A stretch of 64,000 nucleotides of DNA from Hemileia vastatrix. Its lineage: Eukaryota > Basidiomycota > Pucciniomycetes > Pucciniales > Zaghouaniaceae. Of the stretch, positions 1-11,500 are shown piece by piece. A program made the translations under genes and the position numbers. The notes below the pieces were generated by a model, which worked only from the letters and a program-made list of their open reading frames with translations, had not been told where the DNA came from and did not search any database. Positions within the stretch are counted from its first letter, which is position 1; each line of letters starts with the position of its first letter. The stretch lies in NCBI GenBank assembly GCA_030280995.1, contig JASXTE010000002.1, positions 8,448,183-8,512,182 of the forward strand, in the 5' to 3' direction.

Positions 1-321
1 TCTACCCTTACCTTTAGTTTTAAGCTGTCTGTCTTTAACTCCTTTATGTGGGTTGACAGATTCTTTATCTGCTGGGACAACGGCATCTTTTTTATCTTGA
101 AGCCTCTTGGAAGCTCTTCTGGTGGGTTTGTCCTGGGTTTCTGATCCTGAGTATTGTCCACTAGGATTTCTACTTCTTCCATTTCCACATCCTGTTTGGG
201 GCAAGGATTTATTAGTTTGAGAAATTCTTCTTGTTAAAGGAGAACTTACAGAAGTAGGCTCATCATAATCAATTAAGTCTAGTTCTTCTTCACGTGCAGT
301 AAAACCACTTTGATCAGTCAT
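1..321 (-). CDS. Amino-terminal part of an unidentified ORF, open at the window edge
   Basis: An ATG at 321 (minus strand) opens a frame of 107 codons with no stop before the window ends. The protein begins MTDQSGFTAREEELDLIDYD, so the first 25 residues are acidic. It then becomes rich in Ser, Thr, Arg and Lys, as in a disordered tail. No catalytic motif or zinc knuckle is visible in this part. An LTR-like TATA box lies about 1.35 kb upstream on the same strand and the leader contains a minisatellite, so this may be the gag start of a minus-strand retrotransposon. That identification is inference. The rest of the gene lies outside the window. Confidence 0.45.
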   Translation of the reverse strand, partial: MTDQSGFTAREEELDLIDYDEPTSVSSPLTRRISQTNKSLPQTGCGNGRSRNPSGQYSGSETQDKPTRRASKRLQDKKDAVVPADKESVNPHKGVKDRQLKTKGKGR

Positions 322-424
322 TTTAAGATTCTACTGAAATGAAGGAAAAGAGACAAAAAATTAATTAGTCTTTTATTTTTAATTTTTATTTAACAGAAAT
401 AAAATAAAAATATAAAAAAAATCT

Positions 425-925
425 TTTTAGGATAAAAATCAACTTAAATAAAATTAATAAAAAAAAATTCAAAACCAGGATAATGCAATCAACTGTAGAA
501 ATAAATTAGAATTTATATTAATTTTTATTTTCAGGATTTAAATCAACTAATTTATTACCAGGATTTATTGTCAACTGAAATAATCAAATATGAATCTTTA
601 TTAATAAAAATTATTTTAACTGATTAATTAACTACCAGGACTTAATGTCAACTGAAGTAATTTAAATATGAATTTTATTACTTAAAAAGATTTATTGGAT
701 TACCAGGACTCAAAGTCAACTGAAGTAATGAAATGTTAATTATTTATTAAAAAAAATATAATTGTCAGGACAATTTGTCAACTGGAACAATTAATTAATC
801 AGGACAAATGTCAACTGAAAAATTATAATAATTATTTTATTTAATAAAATATATTATTGTCAGGACAGTTTGTCAACTGGAATAATTAAAATTCAAATTA
901 ATCAGGACAATTGTCAACTGAAAAA
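425..925 (-). repeat. Degenerate minisatellite with short inverted repeats
   Basis: About ten copies of the pattern CAGGAC-n-GTCAACTG are spaced 30-90 bases apart in AT-rich sequence (near 429, 476, 532, 562, 652, 703, 766, 801, 861 and 902). Each copy is a small dyad whose arms change together: GAT/ATC in the first three, GACT/AGTC near 703, GACA/TGTC in the later ones. The array lies just upstream of the minus-strand ORF that starts at 321, so it would be in its leader. Confidence 0.7.
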
Positions 926-1219
926 TGATAATAATTAATATTAATATATAATTATTTTATTACCTCTGGGACTAAGAACAGTTATTGCTCTATTATGGTC
1001 AACCAGGAAAAATAAAAAAAAATATAATAATAAAATTAAATTCCAATTACCAGACACCTCCCCCTGCAAAATGAGCAAATTAATGCCACTTACAGAGTGC
1101 TGAGTAAAAGGAAATACGTAGCAAATGAAGAGTGAAGAGTAACCCACAAATAGTAATCACAATAATTACCACGATATATACGATCTTTGGTCAGTATATG
1201 AACTTAAGTTTTGGAACGC

Positions 1220-1231
1220 GGTTCGATTCCC
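1220..1231 (+). other. tRNA T-arm-like (Pol III B-box) sequence, or remnant of a primer binding site
   Basis: GGTTCGATTCCC matches the tRNA T-loop/B-box consensus. On the minus strand its complement, followed upstream by TTTGCTGCAAAT, resembles tRNA 3'-end complementarity downstream of an LTR. No cloverleaf, A box or CCA-proximal acceptor pairing can be made here, so a functional tRNA is not supported. It sits in a locally GC- and CpG-richer island (about 1210-1420). It could be a tRNA-derived SINE head or part of a retrotransposon leader. Confidence 0.3.
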
Positions 1232-1663
1232 ATTTGCAGCAAAAACTTTTATCATGTGACGTATGACGTTCGTCGAATTCTTGCCTCCACTCGTCCTTTA
1301 CAGGTGCTTGTACGCCGATGGTCCCCTTGATTACGCCTCAAGTAACGTTGCGCCGTCGATATTTCGGAAAGGTTCCCAATTTTCAAGGTACACTTTTAGT
1401 CTAGAAGATTTGGTACGTAGTTCTACGAGGATTTAAAAGGCTTAAATGGATTTTCAACAAATTTGTACGTATTTCTTAATTCAAAGATGAATGTTTTACT
1501 CAATAACAGAGGTAGGATTAAAATATTAATATAATTTATAACTTAGAATTACGCTATTTTAAGTACTAATGATATAGAATATAAGAATAAGTGTTTATTT
1601 GGTTATTGTTGTAATAAAATGGTTTGGTAAGATAGAATGATCAAAAGACAACAAAAAGAGAGG

Positions 1664-1672
1664 CCTTTTATA
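1664..1672 (-). promoter_or_regulatory. TATA box of an LTR-like promoter
   Basis: Minus strand TATAAAAGG lies in a CT-rich context (TTTGCCTATAAAAGGCCTC) and is followed by a pyrimidine-rich stretch with TTGTTGTC, as in retrotransposon LTR promoters. It points toward the minus-strand ORF that starts at 321. LTR ends could not be placed with confidence. A TGTTAGAG at about 1982 and the sequence near 1250 were considered. Confidence 0.35.
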
Positions 1673-2209
1673 GGCAAAGGAGAGACAAAGCACAGAAATC
1701 AAATTCTAAAAACAGTAGGGAAAAAGAGAGAAAAAGAACATTCCAGAAAGAGTATTTCAAATAATAAAGTTATTCCAAAAAGAAGGCGTCAAAAAAGATG
1801 TATTTACAGAGTATGTCAGAAATACATCAATATTTTTAATATTTACTGTAAATGTCAATTCCAAATAAGAAATTTGATTTATTTGTATATATTTAATATT
1901 ATTTGAATATTTAAATCTTATTTTATCTTTGTATTTAAATATAAAGTTTTATTTTTCCCAACCTGTCAATTGAGCACGGTGTTAGAGAAAATATAAGGGA
2001 CAAAATTATAATTATAATTTTACTTATTTATTTAATTAATTAATTTAATTTTAACATTCTGTAACTAGTTAATTTATAACTAATGTTAATGTAACTAAAT
2101 GATAATTAAATAATAATTAAAGATGATAAGGTGCGGCTTCATCCAGTAAATAATTCCTTATTTCACTGGGTAAGTCCAGTAGCCGGGCTGACAATATCAT
2201 TATCATTAT

Positions 2210-3000
2210 AGATGATGATGATAGTGAAATACCTGACGCTGAAGGCTATGCATCAACATCTTGAGGGGGAGAGAAGACTGCTCTTTGATTTTCAAAAAGA
2301 ATGAGACTTTCCAGGGGCTCTAGTTTTGTCAGTGTTACTAAAACTCCTCCTGCCAAGGATTCCTCTTACTCAACATCTCAAAAATCTAAATAAACTAGCC
2401 AAAATTTGTTGAAAGGGTATATCATTTCTTTCATGAGTAATATAGCAATCAATTTTATATTGGTTTTTAAACTATCTCCAAATTTTTTACTTTCTTATTT
2501 ATTAATTTTTGTCTTTTTCTTATCTTCTAATCCAGCTCTAAAAACAACAATCACTCCAAAGCGTCAACAAATAGCAAATATTGCTCTAATGAAGAAGAAG
2601 TAGAAGAAGATGATGATGATGAAGTTTAAAATTATGAAGCTTCTCTAACTCAAAAAGATGATGAAGATACATCTGCTGATGAGGTTGAGAAAACACCCAA
2701 TGAAGAAATCAATTCACCTAGCCAGCCACACAAAAATCCTTCAAGTTCAAAGAAACAGCTTATAGTTGCCATATCTTCAAAATATAAAATTGAAACTCTG
2801 AAAATCCTACGTTATCTATCATCATCAATAAAAATTGCTAATAACTCTCCTCCTTATACTCCAACAATGATTGGAAACTCAAAATTACAGAAGCAAATAG
2901 CTGAAATTCAATGATTATTTGAAGGTAGAATCAATGGTCAAAAGGTAATCAGGGCATGTCTAAAAATTGATCAGTTATTCAAAATCTGTCTGTTTCTCTT
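2210..3000 (+). pseudogene. Broken gene for an acidic, Ser/Lys-rich protein of unknown function
   Basis: Exon-like sequence at 2210-2416 contains DDDDSEIPDAEGY and later VSVTKTPPAKDSSYSTSQKS. An intron-like segment follows, with donor GTATAT at about 2417 and acceptor CTAATCCAG ending at 2535. Downstream the frame beginning SKNNNHSKAS gives EEEVEEDDDDEV, then DDEDTSADEVEKTPNEEINS and a Lys-rich stretch to about 2910. In-frame stops occur near 2627 and 2912. Composition (acidic runs, Ser, Lys) suggests a disordered nuclear or structural protein. I do not recognise a family. It may be one gene with the ORF at 3695-4120. Confidence 0.4.
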
Positions 3001-3254
3001 GAAAAAGCCACATTAAATGTTGCACAAATTCAATTTTCTATGGATGTAATCTGCTCATGACAAAATGCTTACAAAAATTAATGAACTCTGTATGTATCAC
3101 TTACTTGAAGTTTGTTAATTTATTTTATGATAACTAATTGTTTTGTTATTTTTTTAGCTTTGAATTTTCTTAATTTTAACACTTTTCAGATATGGGTGGT
3201 TAATAACTTGAAATTTTAAAATTTGGAAAAATTTTGTAACTCTGAATAACCAAA

Positions 3255-3470
3255 CTGAATTAATCTTTCTCCATTTAAGAAGACTGATCACCCTGAATCA
3301 TCAATGATACACATGCTATCAAGACTCGTTAGCCCAAGTACTCACCAGCGTTCTATTGGGCATCCCTTCTCGCATCATCTCTTTTTTGCTTCTCAAGATT
3401 TTACCCTTCTTGCTCAAGATTCCAACTTCAATCCAGATTGTCCTATTGAAGGTGTCCTACATATCTAGCC
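3255..3470 (+). pseudogene. Coding-like fragment, unknown
   Basis: The frame through this stretch reads as a continuous polypeptide containing HPESSMIHMLSRLVSPSTHQ and LFFASQDFTLLAQDSNFNPD before a stop. It lacks the low complexity of the flanking AT-rich DNA and lies between the two other fragments of the same orientation, so it is probably an exon of the same broken gene. No family was recognised. Confidence 0.3.
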
Positions 3471-3694
3471 TGCCTTACACATCTGAAGAGAAAAGTTCCC
3501 AATATGCTTGACAGCTTAACATCACAGTTAATTGCTGCAAATTTTTCAATCATTCCCCTGTGCCAATTTAGAAACATAATAATCAAAATCATGATTTCAA
3601 TAATTATTTTAAAATATAGAGAGGCTGCTGCAAATATAACTCAAGCTGAAAGCAAAAATGACAACATTCAAGGAATAAAAATAAAGCAACAGAT

Positions 3695-4120
3695 ATGCAG
3701 CAATTTGATGAGTCTCATAATGATTCTATTCAGAATATGAATCAAGATTATGCACATCATAAATATCAATCATTTTCTTTTTACTTGGTTGATGGTGTTT
3801 GTGCATTATTTCTTTCCTCACAGGACCATTGGCTTGTGTCAGCTTCAGACTGTTTAGAATTCATAACACAACTTGGCCTCCTTAGAAAATACAGTGATAA
3901 TAATAATCCGGGCAGTGAAAAAATCTGGAAAAACCTTAATTTTTATATCTTTAATATTATCAAACCCTTAATAGATAATTCTGGGCCTATGCCACTTAAT
4001 TTTAATACTCCCACCATGAGCCATATTGCTAAAGCAATGGCAGCTTATTTTCTTGATTATTGGAATCTTATTAAGCCAATATCTTCATTTTTCTCTATTG
4101 TTGACCTAATTAATACATAA
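3695..4120 (+). pseudogene. Carboxy-terminal fragment of an unknown gene
   Basis: An open frame of about 141 codons contains SFYLVDGVCALFLSSQDHWL and SASDCLEFITQLGLLRKYSD and ends NTPTMSHIAKAMAAYFLDYW...VDLINT. The residue mix looks like a folded globular protein. There is no motif I can assign. It follows the fragments at 2210-3470 on the same strand with no convincing ATG at its start, so it is more likely a terminal exon than a separate gene. Confidence 0.35.
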
Positions 4121-6374
4121 TCCTACTTCATGTAAATATATACTTTATCCTATTGCTACATTTTTTTGTGTAACTCAAATTATTTTTTTATGTGAGATTC
4201 ATTACTGAATCTGAAAAAAGATGCTTAAACTATCAAAAAATATTATTGTATAAATTTCTTACACCTTTTTCTAATCAGTAAATATTATTGAAATAATCAT
4301 AACTCAAAATCATGAAGAATCAAAAATTTGAAAAAAATTAAGAATACATTATAAGTCATTTTTCTCATAACACTAGATATTTCTTTAATATGGCAATACA
4401 TCTTAGCATTTATCACAAATTTTAAGATAATTATTATAAAAAATTGAAACAGTTTTTTATCAATTCTTTTCAGCATGTTCAAAAGTAAAAAATATTAAGC
4501 ATAATGAATTTTTGCTCACAATTCATCAAAGCTTTTTCCTAAGTAGAATTTTCTTAATCTAGTTTCTATAATTTCTAGGTGCATGATTATCTTAATTATA
4601 CTAAGTATTCTCTATGAAATACTCCTGGAAATTATTTTCAATTAATTTAATAATAGTAACATATATATGTACCATGATAAAATAATATCTAGAAATTTAA
4701 ATAATGAGAAGCCATCATATTGGTATGAAATCATATTAAAGTGTCTATGAAAAACTAGTCAAATTTAAAAATATCTTTTATAAGTGTCAATTATTTTGAA
4801 AAAAAATATTTACTCTACATTTTGATGATCTATAATTTAGCTTTCTGTATTTTGATTCATATTTTATATATATTATTTTTTACACTTATAGATTCATGTA
4901 TAGATATCAAATTTCATTCAATAATTTGGAAAAAAAGATATTTAATTCTTTCTATGAAAGCAAAAAAAAGAAAGTTACTAGGGTACTCCTTATTATGAAC
5001 TTAAAAATATTATTTCTATAAATATTAAAACAAACCCTTTTTAGATTTCCAACCTTTTTGTTCATCCTTAAATGTCAATAATAATTTATTGAAATGGTAT
5101 TTTTTCTTCTAAAATTTCATATGAATCAAATTCTACTTACATCTACCTTAATAGACCAAGGTCAATAAAAATATATCCACAATATTTTTCTTGTTTTTTA
5201 AGATTCATTCAACTCCAAGAAAAAAGAAATATTCTTCCACAACTCTTAAAATTAATTCAATGGATAAATATTCAAAAACTTTAAAATAAATTTCAATTTG
5301 ATTGTGTTATTTTTTTCTTAAAATTTATTGAGGTCCACTCTCTGAGAAAAGTAAAAGCCCTTTTATAATTATAAATATTTTATTATAATATAATAAAATT
5401 TACTTAAAAATGATGTAGTAGTTTCTATTTTACATACTTGGTTTTATGAATTAAAAAAAAAATTCAATTAGATATATAGAAATATCATCATATAATTGAG
5501 CTTTTGGAATTCTGCACCTTAATTAAAGATAAATGATGAAGGCTAAGTCAAGATATACAAGGAAATTTAAATTCATATTAATTAAATATTCCTCTTGTAC
5601 AAGGTAAATTTTAAAATTAGAATTAATTTTTATTGGAGATCTAAATTGATTGATAGATTCATCATTATCAAGATATCTCATTTCTTTTTATTGATTATTT
5701 CACTTCTACTTTTGAAGTTATATTCTTTACTAAAATATAATTATGTGATGAAAAATATTCAATTTATCAAAAAAAAAAATCATAAGTCACACTAGTGTAC
5801 AAATTTCAGTAAATTTAAGATTGAATAATGCCAATAAATTAATTCAAGTTAGATATGAAAGTAAATAATGAATGACTCAGAGAAAAAAATTAATATTTAA
5901 TTGTCCATTAATTTTTTTTCTTTTTACTTTAATAAGAATAAAATAATACATGGATTTACTTTAGTTATTAATAAGAAAAAAATAATTTCAAAAATTATCA
6001 AATTTTTAATATTTTTAAATACAATATTAACAGTACAGATCTATTTATATTGATGCATATGATCTTTTAGGAAGGATTTGTAAGATATTGTATATTTTTA
6101 GTTTCCGTATGCAGTAATTAAGCAAGTTACAAAGCTATATTTTGTTTATTATATTTTATTATATTATATTATATTTTAAATGTAGAAATGATAATTTTTT
6201 ATTGTAATATGATTTTTCAATTTTTACATCCATTTTTTTCATACATTTATTGTTTTAGGTTTTCACTTGATTATACATAATCATCAGCTTCATAAAAATG
6301 CTTTATAGACATGTGTTTAAATAAATCATTCTACCACTAAACTAAAATTACACCTGCACAATACAATCACATTT
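4121..6374. other. AT-rich intergenic sequence, nothing recognised
   Basis: Very AT-rich sequence with homopolymer runs and only short low-complexity open frames. No repeat array, TE terminus or coding-like stretch could be supported. Confidence 0.6.
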
Positions 6375-6665
6375 TTACCTATCACTACTTAATGGTCTTT
6401 TACTTTTTTTATTAACATGTATATCAGAGTCTTTTTCTGTATTTAATTTTTCAATATATTTAGTAAAATTAAATATATAGTAATTCACTAACTTTTTTTT
6501 TGTTAAATCATCCTTTTCATTGTACTTAGAAAGTTTAATGATAAGAAAATTACGTCTTTCTAACTCTTCATTTATATTCAAGTACTCAGAAATTTCTATT
6601 TCAAACTCTTGGAGTTTTTTAAATGTATTAAAAAGTCTTGTACTAACTTGAATAGAAGAGCCAAT
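6375..6665 (-). pseudogene. 3' part of a Tet-like 2OG-Fe(II) oxygenase gene, cut off by a transposon
   Basis: This is the downstream half of the gene whose upstream half lies at 17126-18105. The minus-strand frame starts right at the transposon end with IGSSIQVSTRLFNTFKKLQE, continues into a Lys/Glu-rich helix (LNINEELERRNFLIIKLSKY), and ends with a basic tail KKSKRPLSSDR at a stop near 6375. If the element 6666-17125 and one copy of its 3-bp target duplication are removed, the frame continues without a gap from ...GGFTC into IGSSIQV. I therefore read it as the carboxy-terminal end of the oxygenase. It has no start codon of its own. Confidence 0.65.
6663..6665 (+). other. Target-site duplication, left copy (AAT)
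   Basis: The three bases AAT directly precede the terminal CACCACGGGAAAT. The same AAT directly follows the inverted terminus at 17126-17128. Confidence 0.6.
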
Positions 6666-6790
6666 CACCACGGGAAATCGAGGGGTGAATTGCTAGAAAT
6701 CCCCTCTCTTGAAATTTAGAGTGTCCCTTAATTATGCCAGGTTTATGAATACTTTATAAACATAAGTAAATTAGAGTTAGATTTACATTT
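6666..6790 (+). repeat. Left terminal inverted repeat and subterminal sequence
   Basis: Begins CACCACGGGAAATCGAGGGG and runs through GAATTGCTAGAAATCCCCTC into GAGTGTCCCTTAATTATG. The first 45 bases mirror the right end at 17125. The whole stretch is nearly identical, inverted, to 23595-23722. Confidence 0.7.
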
Positions 6791-7229
6791 ATTCTCAGAT
6801 TGATTATAGACAGAATATCAACTGATTCCAAATTATGCACAAGTTGATCCTCCAGAACTTGATTTTGGTCCTCTGTTGAGCACAAATTGATCTAACCTAA
6901 GCGTATGCATATATAATAATTTAGGATACTTTCTCTATTAAATTTGATAATAAAATAAAATATTGATGAATTTATATATAAAAAAATTATTATGTAAGAT
7001 ATTAAATTATAAATTTAGGCATCATAGGAGGGCACTTAAAAGAAATTAATTATACTTTGTGACACCTTAATACTGTATCACGCAGTTTGAAACATTTAAA
7101 ACAAAATGTGTCATGATGGGCAATGAAATTGCTTGGACAGACACTTTCAAAATTAATACTGACCATAATACACAAGTATGAAACCTTGGCATCTATCCAA
7201 TAAAAGATTTTCTTTCTGATAAATGGATT

Positions 7230-8230
7230 TTTCTCAGTTAATCCCTGCTAAAAAGTGTCCTTGTGAGGTTTGTCTGACCTTCAGGGGGGTAATTTGGCCA
7301 CATCAAACTACTTCTATTTCCATGATTGACCAAAACATCATCCTCATTTCCATCTAAAGAGTTGATCTCATCTGACTGTGGCTGATCAAAGGGGTCCACC
7401 ACAAGTTTAGCCAAAATTTTGTTGAACACTTTTTTGATGGATAGTGACTAACTGGTGCTTTCCGAAATTGTCCACCTGAAGTTAGGCTAAACTTCAGGAA
7501 GATAAATTTATGTGAATACCAAATTAACTGAAGAATACTTTTTCCCTAGCTACTCTGCATCATAAAAGTGTCCAACTGAGGTTTAGCCATAATTTAGGTA
7601 GACACTTTTGGAAAGGCACAGTCTGATGGGTTTAATATCTATATATGGAAATAAGTATCATTTTTTTATCAAAATGGAACTAGAATTAATTTAATATGGC
7701 CAAAGTGTCCGCCTGAAGTTTGGCCAAAATACAGGTAAAAATTTTTATGAGGATTACTTGATGAAATGAAGAAGACTTGCAATTACTTTTCATCATAAAA
7801 TTTTCAAACTTAAGTTTATCAAAAATTGTGGTGAAACTTTTTACAGATCCAGTCATATGGGATCAACTCTCTATATGGCAATGAGAATCATTTTTTAGTC
7901 AATCATTGCATTAGAAGTAATTTGATATGGACAAACTTTCCACCTGATTTTTGGCCAAAAATAAGTTGGGAATGTTTATGAGGAATACTAGATTAACTAA
8001 AGAAGACTTGCACCCTACTACTTTCCATCATAAAAGTGTCCACCAGAAGAATTCTAAAACTTGTGGTTGACACCTTTGGCCTGGTCCAGCCATATGGAAT
8101 CAATTCTGCATATGGAAGTGAGGATTTAATTTGGTCAATCATGGTACTAGAAGTAATTTGATATAGACAAAGTGTCCAACTAAATATTGGAAAAAAATGA
8201 GTTGAAAACTTCATTTAGTTTTTCAAAAAA
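7230..8230. repeat. Short-period (about 233-bp) tandem repeat leading into the satellite array
   Basis: The anchor CATCATAAAA recurs at about 7560, 7793 and 8026, giving a period near 233. Each unit holds a GTGTCC-n-GGACAC-type inverted pair, a CAGTCAKATGGGATCAA-like block and a block near GAAGTAATTTGATATGG. These blocks also occur in the 607-bp units that follow, so the short unit looks like the core of the longer one. Short open frames on either strand are by-products. Confidence 0.6.
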
Positions 8231-8589
8231 TCAAATTAAGTCCACTTTATTCCTGATGATGCCCATTTTATCCAACACCTCTTCTGAGCCTTGTAAGTAG
8301 GCATTTATCTTGAATTTTTAATTTCATATAAAATCCCTTTTATTCAACCTATTTCTTTTTATCCTTTCTTTCTTTTAGATATCAATTAATTTAATGTAAA
8401 ACAAATCATTTTCATAATTTTTTATCTGTATTTAATAAAATTATTAAAGGTTTAACATCACCCTGTAAGCATTTGGCACATTTTTTTTTGCTATACTAAT
8501 AAAAATAATAATATACTGGTGACAAAAATTGATCAAATGATAAAATAATAATAAAACAGAAAGATCAAATACCAGTGGATATGTTTTAA

Positions 8590-11500
8590 AAAAATACCAG
8601 TTGCACTGAAGAAGAGCTGCACCCTAGATACTCACCATCAAAAAAGTGTCCAGCACAAGTTTGGCTGAACTTGTGCTGGACACTTTTGGTCAGGTGCAGT
8701 CATATGAGATCAATTCTCGCTATGGCAATGAAAAAAATTATTTGATAAAAAACTTCACTAGAAGTAGTTTTACATAGCCTAATTTTCTACCTAGAGTTCA
8801 TCCAAACCACAGGTGCACAATTTTTTATCTTTAAAAAAAATCAATTTAGTACAATTTATCCCTGATGGCTCTCATTTGCTTCAACACCTCTACTGGCCTT
8901 TGATAGTAGGAATATTACTTGGATTTCTTTTTTCATATTTGATCCCTTTAACTTAATTTTTTATTCCTAATATTGCTTTTGGATATCAATTAATAATTTT
9001 TAAAATAAACTATTTTCATATTTTTATACATTTATTTAATAATATTATAAATGGCATAACATCACCTGGTATGCATTTGGCACATGAGTTTTTTCTACAC
9101 TTATAAAATTAATAATATAATGGCAACCAAAAATTAATCAAATGATATTTATGAGTGAGGAACAAAGATAAAATACCAGTAGACATGTTTGTAAGAAATA
9201 CTAGATGAACTGAAGAAAAATTCTACCCTTGCTACTCTCCATCATAAAAGTGTCCAGCACAAGTTTGGCCAAACTTGTGCTGCACACTTATGGTCAGGTG
9301 CAGTCAGATGGGAGCAATTCTCTCTATGGAAATGAAGATAAATTTTTGATAAAAAATTACACTAGAAGTAGTTTGATATGGCAAAATTTTCATGCTGAAG
9401 TTTTGGTAAAGCTCAAGTGGATTTTTTCTTTATTTTTACAAAAAAGAAAATTTAGTGCATGTTTAGCCCTGATTGTGCTACTTTGATTCAACATCTCTTT
9501 TTTCTGTTTATGGCAGGAACTTAACTTGGATTTTAATTTTTTTTCTTTGATTTCCTTATTATACTTTACTCCTCTCATATTACTTTTGGATAGAAGTTTA
9601 TTTTTGTAAAATAAATCATTTTCATATTTTTTTACCTTTATTTAATAATATTATAAAAGGTGTAACATCACCCAGTATTCATTTGGCACACAAGTTTTTG
9701 CTATACTGATAATATTAATAAAGTAATGGTGACAAAAAATTAATCAATTGATAAATATGAGTGAGGCACAAAGATTAAATAACAGTGGACATGTTTATAA
9801 GAAATTCCAGATGATTTAAAATGACTTGCACCCTGGCTACTCTCCATGATAAAATTTTCCAGCACAAGTTTGGCCAAACTTGTGCTGGACACTTTTGGTT
9901 GAATGCCGTCAGATGCAATCAATTCTTTTTATGGAAAATAGACTGAATGATCACTCCATAATTGCACTGAAAGTAGTTTTATATGGACAAATTATCCCCC
10001 GGAAGTTTTTCCAAACCTAAGGTAGACAATTTTTTACTTTGGTAAAAAGTAAATTTGATCCATGTTAATCTATGATGATGCCCATTTTTTCTGAAGCCTC
10101 TACTGGCTCATGAAAGAAGAAATTATACTTAATATCTTTATTTCATGTTTGATCTCTTTAATTTTAATTTTACCTTTTAATTTATCCTTTAGCTTTTAAA
10201 TGTCAATTTTATTTTGGTAAAACTGATAACTTTCACATTTTTTTACATTTATTATATAATATTATTAAAGTTGTAAAATCAGACTGTGAACATTCAGTAC
10301 ACATGTTTTTTCTATACTAAAAACATTAATAATATAATGGTGACTAAAAAATAATCAAATAATAAATATGGATGACACAGAAAGATCAAATACCCATAGA
10401 CATTTTTAAAATGAATATAAGATTAACTGAAGAAGACTTTCACCCTAGTTACTCTCCATCATAAAAGTGTCCAGCACAAGTTCAGCTGAGCTTGTGCTGG
10501 ACACTTTTGGTTGCATGCAGTCAGATGGGATAAATTTACTCAATTGAAGTTAAAATTAATTTTTGCTCAATCATTGCACAAGAAGTAGTTTTATACTGCT
10601 ATACTATCCTCCTGATTTTTTTGAAAACCTCAGGTGGACACTTTTATTAATTTAAAAAAAATTAAAATATATTCCAAATCTAGAACTGGTGTTGCAATTT
10701 TGGTCTGAAAACTCAAATTTTCTTTGATGGCAGAAATTTTATTTGAATGTTTAATTTCATATTTAATCAATTTTATTTTACTTTTTTATTCCTCTTTTTG
10801 CTTTCAAATATCAATGTATTTATTGTAAAACTAATACTTTTCATATTTTTTTTACTTTTATTTAATAAGATTATTTAAGATGTAGAATCTCCCAGTATGC
10901 ATTTGGCTTATAATTTTTTTAAATACTAATAACATTAATAGTATAATTGTGAAAAACAATGAATCAAATGATAAATATGAATGACACAGAGAGATCATAT
11001 ACAAGTAGATTTTTTTATAAGGAATACCTGATGAACTGAAGAAGACCTTCACCCTAGATACTCACCATCATAAAAGTGTCCAGCATAAGTTCGGTCAAAC
11101 TTGTGCTGGACACTCTTGGTTGCATGAAGTCAGATGTGATAGATTTACTCTATGGAAATTAAAATTACATTTTGCTCAATCATTGCACAATAAGTAGTTT
11201 GATATTTCCAAAATGTCCTCCTGATGATTTTTCAAAACTCATCAGGACACTTTCTTTGGTTTAAAAAATAGAAAAAATAGTCCAAGTTTAGCCCTGGTGG
11301 TGCACATTTGATCTAACACCTCTACTTGTTACTGATAGTGGGAATTTTCCTTAGATTTTTTTTCTTATTTTATCCCTTTTATTTTACTTTTTTATTGCTC
11401 ATATTGCTTTGGATATCAATTTTTAATTTTTAAAATAAATAATTTTCATACTCTTATACCTTTATTTAATAATATATGATTAAAGGTGGAACACCACCTG

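Larger units (their letters stand above)
936..2200. other. LTR-like or leader sequence, no gene
   Basis: Apart from the T-arm-like site and the TATA box, this stretch holds a GC-richer CpG-containing island (about 1210-1420) and AT-rich sequence. Open frames here are short and low-complexity. At 2140-2170 there is a hairpin-like stretch (CAGTAAATAA with TTATTTCACTG). A 5' LTR of the element whose ORF starts at 321 is plausible, but it has no second copy in the window to confirm it. Confidence 0.35.

Noticed and set aside
1160..1250. tRNA gene suggested by GGTTCGATTCCC
   Set aside because: No D-arm or anticodon arm, no paired acceptor ends and only two T-stem pairs. Kept only as a motif.
4297..5795. 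Short frames at 4297-4482 and 5595-5795
   Set aside because: AT-driven chance frames rich in Ile, Lys, Phe and Asn with no motif or neighbour.
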